Positions 1 through 7,860 of a DNA stretch of 64,000 bases are shown here, piece after piece. This DNA is from G965220305 sp965220305. GTDB lineage: Bacteria > Chloroflexota > Dehalococcoidia > Lucifugimonadales > UBA3495. The notes under the pieces are model-generated. The model was not told where the DNA came from and did not search any database. It saw nothing but the letters and a program-made list of their open reading frames with translations. Location: contig OZ244817.1 of NCBI GenBank assembly GCA_965220305.1, positions 1,612,001-1,676,000 on the forward strand. The letters run 5' to 3'. The translations under genes and the position numbers were made by a program. How positions within the stretch are numbered: position 1 is the first letter of the stretch; each line of letters opens with the position of its first letter.

Positions 1-1179
1 GATCTGGTAGAACCATGGTGGGACCATTCCTTCTAACTCTCTCTTAAGCCTGATTTGCACTACCTCAGTAGATGTGAAGTCCTCGGCTCGTAAAGCAGTT
101 TGGCGGTTAGTGGTCCTAGCAATAGTGGGAGCGAAACTCTTTGGACATTCCGTCAGTTTGACAGTTACTAGGACAGTAGGGTCATTTACAATTGTGGCGC
201 GTGTATCCCACAAAGTGACAGTAGTTTGACAGCCGTTGATTATCTGAAAATCTCTCACAAACAACTGCCCTTCATCGAGTCGATATGACTCGCAAATGGC
301 CGTGATACCGTTATTAAGTAAATGGAATCTACGGCGTTCTATTTCATCGTTCAAGGTAGTCTTAATAGAATTGTTGACCTTATTCCCCAACGGGCCACGC
401 GGATTCTCGCGAAAGATTTTATAACTATGCATGCCGAACACATTAATAATTTGCCTAACAGGGACAGTCATAGACAGTGTGCGGTAATCGGTGTCAGTGC
501 CAGTCTGATGATACGTACCATCCTCAAGCTGAAATGTGAAATCACATACTGCATTTGGGTCTTCACTCGTTTGCTGATTATCGTGTTTCTGGTAGAGGTC
601 GGTCAGATCAAGGCACTCAAGAGTTACCGCGACTTCGGTGGGGTTGCCGTTAATGTCGAAAGTCAATTTCCTCGTACGATTTGCCTCGGCGTTTCGGCGT
701 GCCGTTGGGCTCAACGACCCGCTGGTAGCCCAAACCATATTGATGGAGCACGGTCGGTCTCGTGAGGTTAGCCTCTTGACAAGTTCGTCGTGCAAAGCCT
801 TTGTTTCATCATTACGACAGGCAGCGACTTCTATGGCATTCAACAAACGATTGGGAGCGTTTAAAAAGGCTGCAAATTCCCCTGCACTCATGGTAGTTAC
901 AGGTTGGCGGTATTTGCTCTGGAATAAATGAACAACTGAGTCGTCATCGGACTCCGGGATGAAATACCCGTCAACCTCGAAGTCATCAGGCCCGTCAATA
1001 GCCGTGTACCCCACAATGTCGTTGCCTTGGACGTCGTGGCCTATGGTCAGAGTCGTTGCGAAAGCCCAGTGGTGGAAGCCTTGTTCGAGGCTTCCACCGT
1101 AGTATTCTATTGCTGCTTCCTCAATGAAGGGCAGGACATGGTCATAGCTATCTTGCAGCCGTTGGCGTCTGCTAGTCAT
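1..1179 (-). CDS. AIPR-family (abortive infection phage resistance) protein, 3' end outside window
   Basis: An uninterrupted 393-codon frame runs off the left edge, so the C-terminus is missing. The family call rests on a block typical of AIPR proteins: NNGIT at residues 289-293, IINGCQTT at 313-320 and a TNRQ...ED segment at 357-367. The N-terminal part has DGYFI (70-74) followed by LFQSKY (85-90), an arrangement like the D...QxK core of PD-(D/E)XK nucleases, so a DNA-cutting activity is possible (inference). AIPR proteins are known from plasmid and phage-resistance loci. The ATG chosen lies two bases after the stop of the upstream small gene; no strong ribosome site precedes it, and a GTG at 1239 could extend it. 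Base composition is clearly poorer in G+C than the genes from 1.5 kb on, which suggests transfer. Confidence 0.78.
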   Translation of the reverse strand, partial: MTSRRQRLQDSYDHVLPFIEEAAIEYYGGSLEQGFHHWAFATTLTIGHDVQGNDIVGYTAIDGPDDFEVDGYFIPESDDDSVVHLFQSKYRQPVTTMSAGEFAAFLNAPNRLLNAIEVAACRNDETKALHDELVKRLTSRDRPCSINMVWATSGSLSPTARRNAEANRTRKLTFDINGNPTEVAVTLECLDLTDLYQKHDNQQTSEDPNAVCDFTFQLEDGTYHQTGTDTDYRTLSMTVPVRQIINVFGMHSYKIFRENPRGPLGNKVNNSIKTTLNDEIERRRFHLLNNGITAICESYRLDEGQLFVRDFQIINGCQTTVTLWDTRATIVNDPTVLVTVKLTECPKSFAPTIARTTNRQTALRAEDFTSTEVVQIRLKRELEGMVPPWFYQI

Positions 1180-1181
1180 AA

Positions 1182-1499
1182 TCAGTTGCTCAAGTGCAGC
1201 ATTACCATGTCCTCTTGCCAAGGCAGATTTCTTATCCACTTCATCAGGGCGTTTCTATCGTGCTTTTCAAGGTTGTGGCTTGTGGCCCATCTGCTAGCTC
1301 GCGTTCTTAAACCAACCCGGCTGAACTCGTACCACCCGTTGTTGTCCCAGCCACCTCCCCAAGTATCGTCTTCATCGGGTGCCCCACTGAAGGGGTCAAG
1401 CATCAGGTCAAATAGGAAATCGTATATCGGCGGTCGAGGCTGCGACAGATATTCGATTTGGACTACCCCCACATCCAAGCTCATCGTAGGCGCCTCCAA
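1182..1499 (-). CDS. Small hypothetical protein upstream of the AIPR gene
   Basis: 105 residues; a start at residue 6 is also possible. No family recognised. The sequence is acidic in the middle (PDEDD) and Gly/Trp-rich around residues 48-55, with a basic stretch after residue 62. It ends two bases before the AIPR start, so the two are probably co-transcribed. AIPR genes often follow a PD-(D/E)XK protein in restriction-like operons; this could be a diverged or shortened partner, but nothing in the sequence proves it. Confidence 0.4.
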   Translation of the reverse strand: MEAPTMSLDVGVVQIEYLSQPRPPIYDFLFDLMLDPFSGAPDEDDTWGGGWDNNGWYEFSRVGLRTRASRWATSHNLEKHDRNALMKWIRNLPWQEDMVMLHLSN

Positions 1500-1554
1500 T
1501 ATCAGGATGCCTACGGTTTACCGGACCCCCACGGCGGTTGTCAACGGCGAGCTG

Positions 1555-2139
1555 TCACACCCGCACCAGCCCCAGGCTGCCCTTAATCTCGTCTACCCGG
1601 CGCTGGAATTCTTCGTCGGAAAGCACCGGGGTCAGCTTGCCCAGGTCTACCCGGGGGATGATGTCCACCCAGGAGGTGCAGCCCCGGTACTCGGGGATGA
1701 AGGGCACGCTCACCGGCTGCTCCAACTCGTACACCCGCAGCAGCATGATGGACAGGGGCAGCATGGGCTTCCAGTGCAGCCGCGACTGGGCGTAGGCGTT
1801 GGTCCAAATGTGGTGGGGCGAGAGGTCGTCCACCTTGTCCTGGTCCGATACCTCCACCAGCTCCTCCACTTTGCCGAAGTGGGTGAAGGTTATGGTGTCG
1901 CTCTGGGGCGTCTCTTCCAGGAGCCGGGACAAGCTCGGCTGGTGCTCGTCCTTGAGCAGGTCTTCTCGCTGGTGCTCGTAGGTAGGGTAGAGGACAAACT
2001 CGGGATGTATTACCCGGAAGTCCTTTCCCTCTTCGTGAATGCCTCCCTTGCGTAGCAGCAACACCTGTTGGCCTTCGGCCAGGGCGCGCACGGTCACCGC
2101 CCATTCTTTGAGGGCGACTTGACAGCGATTTGGTAGCAT
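1555..2139 (-). CDS. DUF1802 family protein
   Basis: 194 residues. The opening KEWAV...AL and the run of LLLRKGGI, FLLYP-like FVLYPTYEHQ and the late FIPEY...SWVDI segment match the DUF1802 pattern as I know it. Function unknown; members are soluble proteins of about 180-200 residues, so this one is full length. Several ATG codons lie at its start; MLPNRCQ fits the family start best. It is on the same strand as tatD and the AIPR pair but separated from tatD by a repeat-filled gap. Confidence 0.72.
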   Translation of the reverse strand: MLPNRCQVALKEWAVTVRALAEGQQVLLLRKGGIHEEGKDFRVIHPEFVLYPTYEHQREDLLKDEHQPSLSRLLEETPQSDTITFTHFGKVEELVEVSDQDKVDDLSPHHIWTNAYAQSRLHWKPMLPLSIMLLRVYELEQPVSVPFIPEYRGCTSWVDIIPRVDLGKLTPVLSDEEFQRRVDEIKGSLGLVRV

Positions 2140-2365
2140 CTTTCTTCTCCGCAGTCTCGATTCGGCAGTTGGGTGTTACCCCAATGTTAACATCCTGGCG
2201 GTGTTGGCCTCAATCCCTGGGCTGGGAAGGAGGGGGCAGCGAAGGGCTTGCCCTCTCCCGCATCCCCCGGGTTCCCGCTTTCGCGGGAACGACGGAAAAG
2301 AGACGCCCTGGATTCCCGCCTCCGCCGGAATGACGGGGCATGGGGTAGGACATGGCTGCGCCAGG

Positions 2366-3166
2366 CTAGTCCGTTATAAGGTGCTCCAGCCGCAGCAGCC
2401 GGGCCAGGTTGCGGCTCGTCGCCTGGGCCACTTCTTCCAAGCTGACTCCCTTCAAATCTGCCAACTGTTGGGCCACCTCCCTAACATGGCGGGGCTCGGT
2501 CCAATTGTGGCGGTACTTCTTGAAGGGCTGGGGATAGGCGTCGGTCTCCAGGACGATGTTCTCCAGGGGGATGACCTTGGCCACCTCCTGCAACTCGGGC
2601 AGCCGGGTCAGGGGGCGCGCCAAGGATATGAAGAAGCCGCACTCGATGGCCTGGCGGGCGGTGGGTTCGTCCCCCTGGAAGTAGTGCATCACCCCGCCCA
2701 CCTCGTCGGCGCGCTCCTCTCGCAGGGTACGGAACACCTCCGGGTGCGACTCCCGGGAGTGGAAGATGACGGGCAAGTTGAGGCTGCGGGCCAGGCGCAC
2801 CTGTTCCCGCAACACCTGGTACTGGACCTCGTGGTCCGGCGACTCGGGAAGGAAGTCCAGGCCAATCTCGCTGATGCAGACCACCTTGGGGTTGTTTCTT
2901 GCCAGGTCTTCCAGTTGGTTGTAGGTATCGTCGTCGATGGGCTGGTTGGCCTGCATGGGGTGAATGCCCACCCCGGCGTAGAAAACGTCATGCTCCTGGG
3001 TCATCTGGATACAGGAGCGGGTGGACTCCAGGGTCGTCCCGGCGCAGATGATGAACCTCAGCCCGGCCTCGTCGGCCCGCTCCAATATTCCCGGAATCTC
3101 CTCGGGAGCGTACTGGTCCAGGTGGGTATGGGCGTCGGCCAGCGGATGTATGTTGGGTGTGGTCAT
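2366..3166 (-). CDS. tatD: TatD family metal-dependent hydrolase
   Basis: 266 residues, normal length for TatD-type DNases/amidohydrolases. Visible metal-site motifs in order: ADAHTHLD (His13, His15), GIHP, SEIGLDF, FHSR, MHYFQG and ETDAYP. Family members cleave DNA or RNA from the 3' end or hydrolyse small substrates in the cytoplasm using two divalent metals. I start at the ATG preceded by GAGAGGAAG about 8 bases upstream rather than at the ATG eight codons earlier. Next gene upstream on the strand is the ornithine-cyclodeaminase-like gene. Confidence 0.88.
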   Translation of the reverse strand: MTTPNIHPLADAHTHLDQYAPEEIPGILERADEAGLRFIICAGTTLESTRSCIQMTQEHDVFYAGVGIHPMQANQPIDDDTYNQLEDLARNNPKVVCISEIGLDFLPESPDHEVQYQVLREQVRLARSLNLPVIFHSRESHPEVFRTLREERADEVGGVMHYFQGDEPTARQAIECGFFISLARPLTRLPELQEVAKVIPLENIVLETDAYPQPFKKYRHNWTEPRHVREVAQQLADLKGVSLEEVAQATSRNLARLLRLEHLITD

Positions 3167-3265
3167 CGGGTCTTCCTCTCCCTCGTACATTTGGTTATAG
3201 GGGGCGGCCCTTCGACGGGCTCAGGGTGAGCGGTTCTTGTTCCCCCACCCCGGCGCATGTAGGAC

Positions 3266-4219
3266 TTAGAAAGGCAACTCCTGTCCGATTCCCTGGTCCA
3301 CGGCCTTGCGGTAGACCAGTTGGGCCGCGGCGATGTCCTCCAGGGCCACCCCCAGGGACTCGAAGAGGGTGATGGACTGGTCCCTGGGACGGCCCGCCAC
3401 CCGGCCCGCCACCACGTCCTGCAACTGGTGGGCCATGTCCCAGCGGAAAGTGCCCCGGGCCTGGGGCCAGATTAGGTCGCCGCACTCGGCCTTGGCTTGT
3501 TCCAGGTCGTCCACCACAATCACGTCGGCGCGGGTGACGGTGGCCTCGTCCACCTCCCGGCGCATCCAGTGGTTGCCCCCGGCGGCGTTGACGTGGGCCC
3601 CATCGCCCAGCCATTCTCCCTGCAGCACCGGGTCCCGGGCCGAGGTGATGGTAATTACCACGTCGGCCCCATCGACGCACTTTTCGCCGCTGTCCACCGG
3701 ATTCACCGCCACGCCCAGCCGCTCCGACATCTGCTTGGCGAACTCCTCCCGGCGCTCGGCCCGGCGGCTGTAGACTCGGGCCTCTCGGATGTCCCGCACC
3801 GTACACACCGCTTCCAGTTGGGTGCGGGCCTGGAAGCCCGCCCCGATGACCGCGACAACTCCCGCGTCGGCCCGGGCCATGTGCTTGGTGGCCAACCCCG
3901 AGGCCGCCCCGGTGCGAATCTGCCCCAGACGTCCCGCTTCCAGGCAGGCCAGGAGCAGGCCGTTCTCGTAGTCGTAGAGCATCACCAGGAACTTGTTGCC
4001 CGGCCCCATGGAGGGGTAGGCCTTGTAGCCGAAGACCCCGTGCTGGGCGTCGGCGGCGGCCATGAAGTGGAACAGGCCCTTGGGCATACTGATGCGGGAG
4101 CGGGGTTTGTTCTCCACGTCCCCCCCTCCGGCGTGGGCAAAGGCTTCCTCCAACACGTCAACGCATTCCTTCATGGGAAGCAATTGCGCCACTTCGCGCT
4201 CATTCAAAAACAGGGCCAT
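3266..4219 (-). CDS. Ornithine cyclodeaminase / mu-crystallin family protein
   Basis: 317 residues, full length for the family. A dinucleotide-binding Rossmann motif (VAVIGAGFQA) sits near residue 120, preceded by FGYKAYP and QIRTGAASGLA, which hold the conserved Lys and Arg of the active site. Members include ornithine cyclodeaminase, alanine dehydrogenase of archaeal type and ketimine reductases, all NAD(P)-dependent; the substrate cannot be chosen from sequence. The last residues are close to tatD but separated by a short stretch with a dispersed CTGAGC...CGAAGG type repeat. Confidence 0.86.
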   Translation of the reverse strand: MALFLNEREVAQLLPMKECVDVLEEAFAHAGGGDVENKPRSRISMPKGLFHFMAAADAQHGVFGYKAYPSMGPGNKFLVMLYDYENGLLLACLEAGRLGQIRTGAASGLATKHMARADAGVVAVIGAGFQARTQLEAVCTVRDIREARVYSRRAERREEFAKQMSERLGVAVNPVDSGEKCVDGADVVITITSARDPVLQGEWLGDGAHVNAAGGNHWMRREVDEATVTRADVIVVDDLEQAKAECGDLIWPQARGTFRWDMAHQLQDVVAGRVAGRPRDQSITLFESLGVALEDIAAAQLVYRKAVDQGIGQELPF

Positions 4220-4406
4220 GAAATCCTCCCCGCTGGTAGGTGGGCCGGAAGCACCAATCTAACAAAGCTGACGGCTAAGTATAGCACTAGTTAGGACCGG
4301 GCAATGCTGGTAAACTTCCCTGTAGTTGGGCCACGGGCTTGCCAAAACCAGGCCCCGCAGCCACCGGGATAACCCCGCCCAAAGACCCGCAACCACAGGG
4401 GGATTT

Positions 4407-5846
4407 ATGCCAGGCAACATTGAAGACGATTACGGAATGCCGCTGTCAACCAGCTCACCCGCCGCCGCCGAGCTATTGGCCGACGGGCTGAAACGGCTGC
4501 TGTCCCAGAACGGGGGCACCGAGGAGAAACTGGGGGAAGCCATCGAGCAGGACGAAGGCTTCGCCCTGGCCCACGGCTATATGGGCTACTGGAAGATGCA
4601 GCGGGCGCGCCCCCAGGAGGCCCGGGAGAGCATCGCCCGGGCGTTGGAACTGAGCGATGGCATCAGCCGCCGCGAACGGCAGCAGATTGAGGCCATCAAC
4701 CTCTGGATTACCGGCAAGGGCCCCCAGTCCATCGCCCTTATCAAGGAGCACGTGACCGAATTTCCCCGGGACGCCCTGCTGCTGCGGCTGGCCCACCGGC
4801 TGTACATGCTGGGGTGCAGCGGCGCCGGCGTCGCCAACTTCCCTCCGGCCTACCTGGCCCTACTCCAGAGCATCGAGCCATACTGCGAGGGCGATTGGGC
4901 CTTCCTGGCCGAGTACGCCTTTGCCCACCACGAGACCGGCCAATTGGATGAGTCGCTACGACTGGCGGAGCGTTCCCTGTCAATCAACCCCACCAACGCC
5001 GTGGGCTGCCACTCGGCCACCCACGTCTACTTCGAGCGGGGCGACGCCGGGGGCGGCGAGGACTTTCTGGGCGGTTGGCTGGAAGCCTTTGACGCCCCAC
5101 CCAGTTCCTACGTTCATCTATCCTGGCACCTGGCCCTGTTCGAGCTGGCCCAGGGCCAGTACCAGGGGGCCCTGGACCGCTACGAGAACTACATCCGTCC
5201 TTCCGTAACCGGCAAGAGCAACGCCGCCCTGAACGACAGCGCCTCGTTGCTGTGGCGGATGCAGATTTACGGCGGCGCGCCGCCCCCCATGCCCTGGGAC
5301 GAAGTATGCGTAATAGCCGCCCCCGCCGCCGAGCGGCCCGGCGCGGGCTTCCGGGACGGTCACGCCGCCCTGGCCTTCGCCGCCAACGGGGACAGCGAGT
5401 CCCTGGGCAAGATGACCACCCGCCTGCGCACCGAAGCCAAGAACGGCAACCTGTTTTCCCGGGAGGTCGTGCTTCCCCTGGTGCTGGGCATCCAGGCCTT
5501 CGCCGAGGGCGACTATGCCGAATCGGTGCGGCAACTGGAGCCGGTGTTTCCCCAGTTGACCCGGGTGGGCGGCAGCCACGCCCAACGCGAGGTGTTTGAA
5601 GACACGGTGCTGGAAGCCTTCCTGCGGGCGGAGGAGTTCGGCAAGGCCCAGGCTATGCTGGACAGCCGTCTGCGGCTGCGGGAGACGGTGCGGGACACCT
5701 TCTGGCTGGGACGGGTGCAGGCGGGACAGGGGCAGATGGAGGAGGCCCAGGTCAGCCTGAACCGGGCCAACTCTGCCTGGCAGAAGGGCGACCAGGACTC
5801 ACCGGAAATAGCCAACCTGCACCGCCTGGCGACAGCCGCCAGCTAG
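4407..5846 (+). CDS. Tetratricopeptide-repeat protein, TTC38-like
   Basis: 479 residues from the ATG preceded by AGGGGGA. The whole length is alpha-helical repeat: AHGYMGYWKM, ALLLRLAHRLY, FLAEYAFAHHETGQLDES, HLSWHLALFELAQGQYQGAL and a DTFWLGRVQAGQGQ region. The layout, including the HHETGQ and WHLALFEL segments, is like the TTC38 family of bacterial and animal TPR proteins, which have no known enzymatic function and are probably protein-binding. No signal peptide or membrane segment. Divergent from the ornithine-cyclodeaminase-like gene. Confidence 0.8.
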   Translation: MPGNIEDDYGMPLSTSSPAAAELLADGLKRLLSQNGGTEEKLGEAIEQDEGFALAHGYMGYWKMQRARPQEARESIARALELSDGISRRERQQIEAINLWITGKGPQSIALIKEHVTEFPRDALLLRLAHRLYMLGCSGAGVANFPPAYLALLQSIEPYCEGDWAFLAEYAFAHHETGQLDESLRLAERSLSINPTNAVGCHSATHVYFERGDAGGGEDFLGGWLEAFDAPPSSYVHLSWHLALFELAQGQYQGALDRYENYIRPSVTGKSNAALNDSASLLWRMQIYGGAPPPMPWDEVCVIAAPAAERPGAGFRDGHAALAFAANGDSESLGKMTTRLRTEAKNGNLFSREVVLPLVLGIQAFAEGDYAESVRQLEPVFPQLTRVGGSHAQREVFEDTVLEAFLRAEEFGKAQAMLDSRLRLRETVRDTFWLGRVQAGQGQMEEAQVSLNRANSAWQKGDQDSPEIANLHRLATAAS

Positions 5847-5949
5847 ACCATCCTGAGAACGTCAAGTCACGGGCAGATCAGCGACTTTTGAGCGAGACCT
5901 ATAGTTGGGATGCCAAGAGCCCCGGAATATAATCGAGAGAGGATATGAC

Positions 5950-6333
5950 ATGGGAGCAACCCACGTAACCGTTGCCATCCGGAACCCGGCTGAACCCAAC
6001 CGAGTTTGGGAAGGACTCTTCCTGGTTGACACAGGAGCGACCGATTGCCTCGTGCCCAGGCAACACCTGGAAGCCATCGGACTCGTACCGAAGGGACAAC
6101 GGACCTACAACCTCGCCGACGGCAGCGAGATAAGAATGGATGTTACAGTCGCGCAGGTAGAGTTCATGGGAGAAACCGTCGGGAGCACCATTGTCTACGG
6201 TGCGGCGGACGCTGAGCCGCTGCTGGGAGTGACCGCGCTGGAATCGGCGGGCATCGAGGTAGACCCCCTCAACCAGAGCCTCAAGAGGCTTCCGGCGGTG
6301 CGGATGCGGGGTTATCGGGTACGGCGCCGGTAA
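5950..6333 (+). CDS. Clan AA (retropepsin-like) aspartic protease
   Basis: 127 residues starting at an ATG with AGAGAGGA upstream. The active-site DTGAT (Asp27) follows a hydrophobic strand, with CLVP after it, and the C-terminal half has the LLGVTALES...VDP flap/second strand typical of single-domain retropepsin-like proteins. Such proteins act as dimers. Substrate unknown. The gene stands between the TPR gene and a DUF1330 gene on the same strand. Confidence 0.8.
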   Translation: MGATHVTVAIRNPAEPNRVWEGLFLVDTGATDCLVPRQHLEAIGLVPKGQRTYNLADGSEIRMDVTVAQVEFMGETVGSTIVYGAADAEPLLGVTALESAGIEVDPLNQSLKRLPAVRMRGYRVRRR

Positions 6334-6417
6334 TCAGGTAGCCATCGCCCGGCCTCTCGGGGCCTCCAACAGGTTCCAACCATCCGTCATCATTTGGCAC
6401 ACCAAAAGGAGCAAGCA

Positions 6418-6705
6418 ATGTCAGGTTATGTAATCGCCGAGGTTGAAGTGACTGACCCGGCGGTGTTCGAGGAGTACCGGGGTCAGGTATCCGCCACCAT
6501 CGAGCAGTACGGCGGAAAGTACATCGTGCGCGGCGGCGAGCACGAGAAGCTAGAAGGTGACTGGACGCCCAAACGACTGGTAATAATCCAGTTCGAGAGC
6601 GTGGCCCGGGCCAAGGAGTGGTACTACTCCGCCGAGTACGAAGGCCCCAAGGCGCTGCGGCACAAGTCGGCCAACACCAACGTGGTAATAGTTGAGGGGG
6701 CGTAG
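6418..6705 (+). CDS. DUF1330 domain protein
   Basis: 95 residues; start chosen at the ATG with AAGGAG seven bases upstream. The order YVIAEVEVTDP, FEEY, GGKYIVRGG, PKRLVIIQFES and AKEWYYSAEY is the DUF1330 ferredoxin-like fold. Function unknown; these are small cytoplasmic dimeric proteins of the dimeric alpha-beta barrel type. The last 82 bases are overlapped by the C-terminal extension of the DUF5615 gene on the other strand. Confidence 0.88.
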   Translation: MSGYVIAEVEVTDPAVFEEYRGQVSATIEQYGGKYIVRGGEHEKLEGDWTPKRLVIIQFESVARAKEWYYSAEYEGPKALRHKSANTNVVIVEGA

Positions 6706-7091
6706 AGGAATTGCCCCAATCCGGACAGGAGGCTATGCGACGCTGCCCGGTAATGTTTCACGGCAATGCCAGGAATCCCCGCCCCTCGTCCCGGTGGAGG
6801 GGATAGCAGGTCGCCGTACCGTTCCCGCAAGAGAGACTCAATTTCTGCGGTGGGGCCGTTGCCCAGGGTAATCAGGATAACCTTCGGCGAATGCCCAAGG
6901 TTTGCACTCAGGTCCCGGAAATCGGAATCTTTTGTTACAACGATGAAGCCGCGCTCTTTGGCATATTCCCAAATCACATCGTCGTCGGTCTCCCGCATCG
7001 CAGCATTCCTGACGTGGAGTGATGCCGGGTAAAGGTCTGCCAAAAGCCTCGGCAACTCCGGCGATAGATTCTGGTCGAATAGTAGTTTCAA
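6624..7091 (-). CDS. DUF5615 (PIN-like) putative toxin with run-on C-terminus
   Basis: The first ~95 residues carry the PIN-like signature: LLFDQNLSPEL with the first Asp, a middle DDDVIWEYA acidic patch and VVTKDSDFRDL with two more Asp residues, as in Mut7-C/DUF5615 proteins. Family members are usually about 110-120 residues and are encoded next to a DUF433 partner, as here; the pair behaves like a toxin-antitoxin module by analogy (inference). After residue 95 the sequence looks unlike the family, is Pro/Gly/Ser rich, and runs 82 bases into the convergent DUF1330 gene, so the normal end has probably been lost. Start is TTG, overlapping the DUF433 stop as TTGA. Confidence 0.75.
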   Translation of the reverse strand: MKLLFDQNLSPELPRLLADLYPASLHVRNAAMRETDDDVIWEYAKERGFIVVTKDSDFRDLSANLGHSPKVILITLGNGPTAEIESLLRERYGDLLSPPPGRGAGIPGIAVKHYRAASHSLLSGLGQFLYAPSTITTLVLADLCRSALGPSYSAE

Positions 7092-7687
7092 GGGGTTGGC
7101 AGAGACCGGAGTCGCCTATCCAGGTCAGCCGCGAAAGCCCGGCATATATCCAGGTCTTCCTGGGTTAGGTCGGGGAAGTCATGCAGGACTTCAGCATCGG
7201 ACATACCCCCCGCCAGGTATTCCAGTACGTCGTAAACGGTCATACGGATACGGCGGATGCAGGGCTGACCGGTGCGCTTGCCCGGTTCAATGGTGATAAT
7301 ATGGCTGAACTTCCCAACGGATTCCAGGGCCATCCGGTGCTGCGTAACTATCCGGTCCAGACCGCCGGCGGCTTTGATCGCGGCTTGATGCCGTTCCAAC
7401 TCCAAGCCCAATTCACTGGCGGCCTCCAGCGCCTTCCGCTGCTGCTCTATTATCCGCTCCAAACCGCCGTTGGAATCCAGAACGGCTTTTCGACGTTCCA
7501 GCGCCCGGCTTAAATCGCCGCCATATTCCAGGGCCGTTTTGTGTTGTTGCAACACCCGGGCCAGCTCGTCGGCCGCCTCCTGCGCTCGTTTGTGCTGATA
7601 CAGCACATGGTCCAAACCCCATACGGCTTCCTTAACCATACGCTGCTGCTCCAAGACCCGGTCAAAGTCGTGTAATTTCTCGCCCAC
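7088..7687 (-). CDS. DUF433 antitoxin-like protein with seven N-terminal 17-residue repeats
   Basis: 199 residues from a GTG with GAGGG upstream. Residues 8-126 are seven consecutive 17-residue units of the form LxRhhxQxKxALExxGx, with no gap or insertion between units. Residues 127-199 are a DUF433 domain (ITIEPGKRTGQPCI, TVYDVLEYLAGG, ADLDRR region), a winged-helix-like module that normally makes up the whole ~75-residue protein and pairs with a DUF5615 toxin. The repeats are rich in Gln, Lys, Glu and Leu and should be helical; I know no named domain of this form. The downstream DUF5615 gene is translationally coupled (TTGA). Confidence 0.8.
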   Translation of the reverse strand: MGEKLHDFDRVLEQQRMVKEAVWGLDHVLYQHKRAQEAADELARVLQQHKTALEYGGDLSRALERRKAVLDSNGGLERIIEQQRKALEAASELGLELERHQAAIKAAGGLDRIVTQHRMALESVGKFSHIITIEPGKRTGQPCIRRIRMTVYDVLEYLAGGMSDAEVLHDFPDLTQEDLDICRAFAADLDRRLRSLPTP

Positions 7688-7860
7688 AATGCCCTCTGTC
7701 GTCGCTGTCGTTGCCAGTCAATGGTAGCACCGCAGCATAAGAGATTCCTGATTTCGCGGGAATGGCGATTGCCCAGGGCCTGGGCAGCCCAAATGCGGTT
7801 GCCCCGCGGGAATGAAGGAGTGAATACCCCGCTTACCCGGCCCGGAGCGAAGGACGCCCC

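Noticed and set aside
322..931. Plus-strand open frames opposite the AIPR gene
   Set aside because: The minus strand carries one continuous frame with clear AIPR motifs over the same bases; the plus frames have no recognisable motif.
3497..4294. Long plus-strand frame over the ornithine-cyclodeaminase-like gene
   Set aside because: Antisense shadow in GC-rich DNA; the minus frame has cofactor motifs and a good start.
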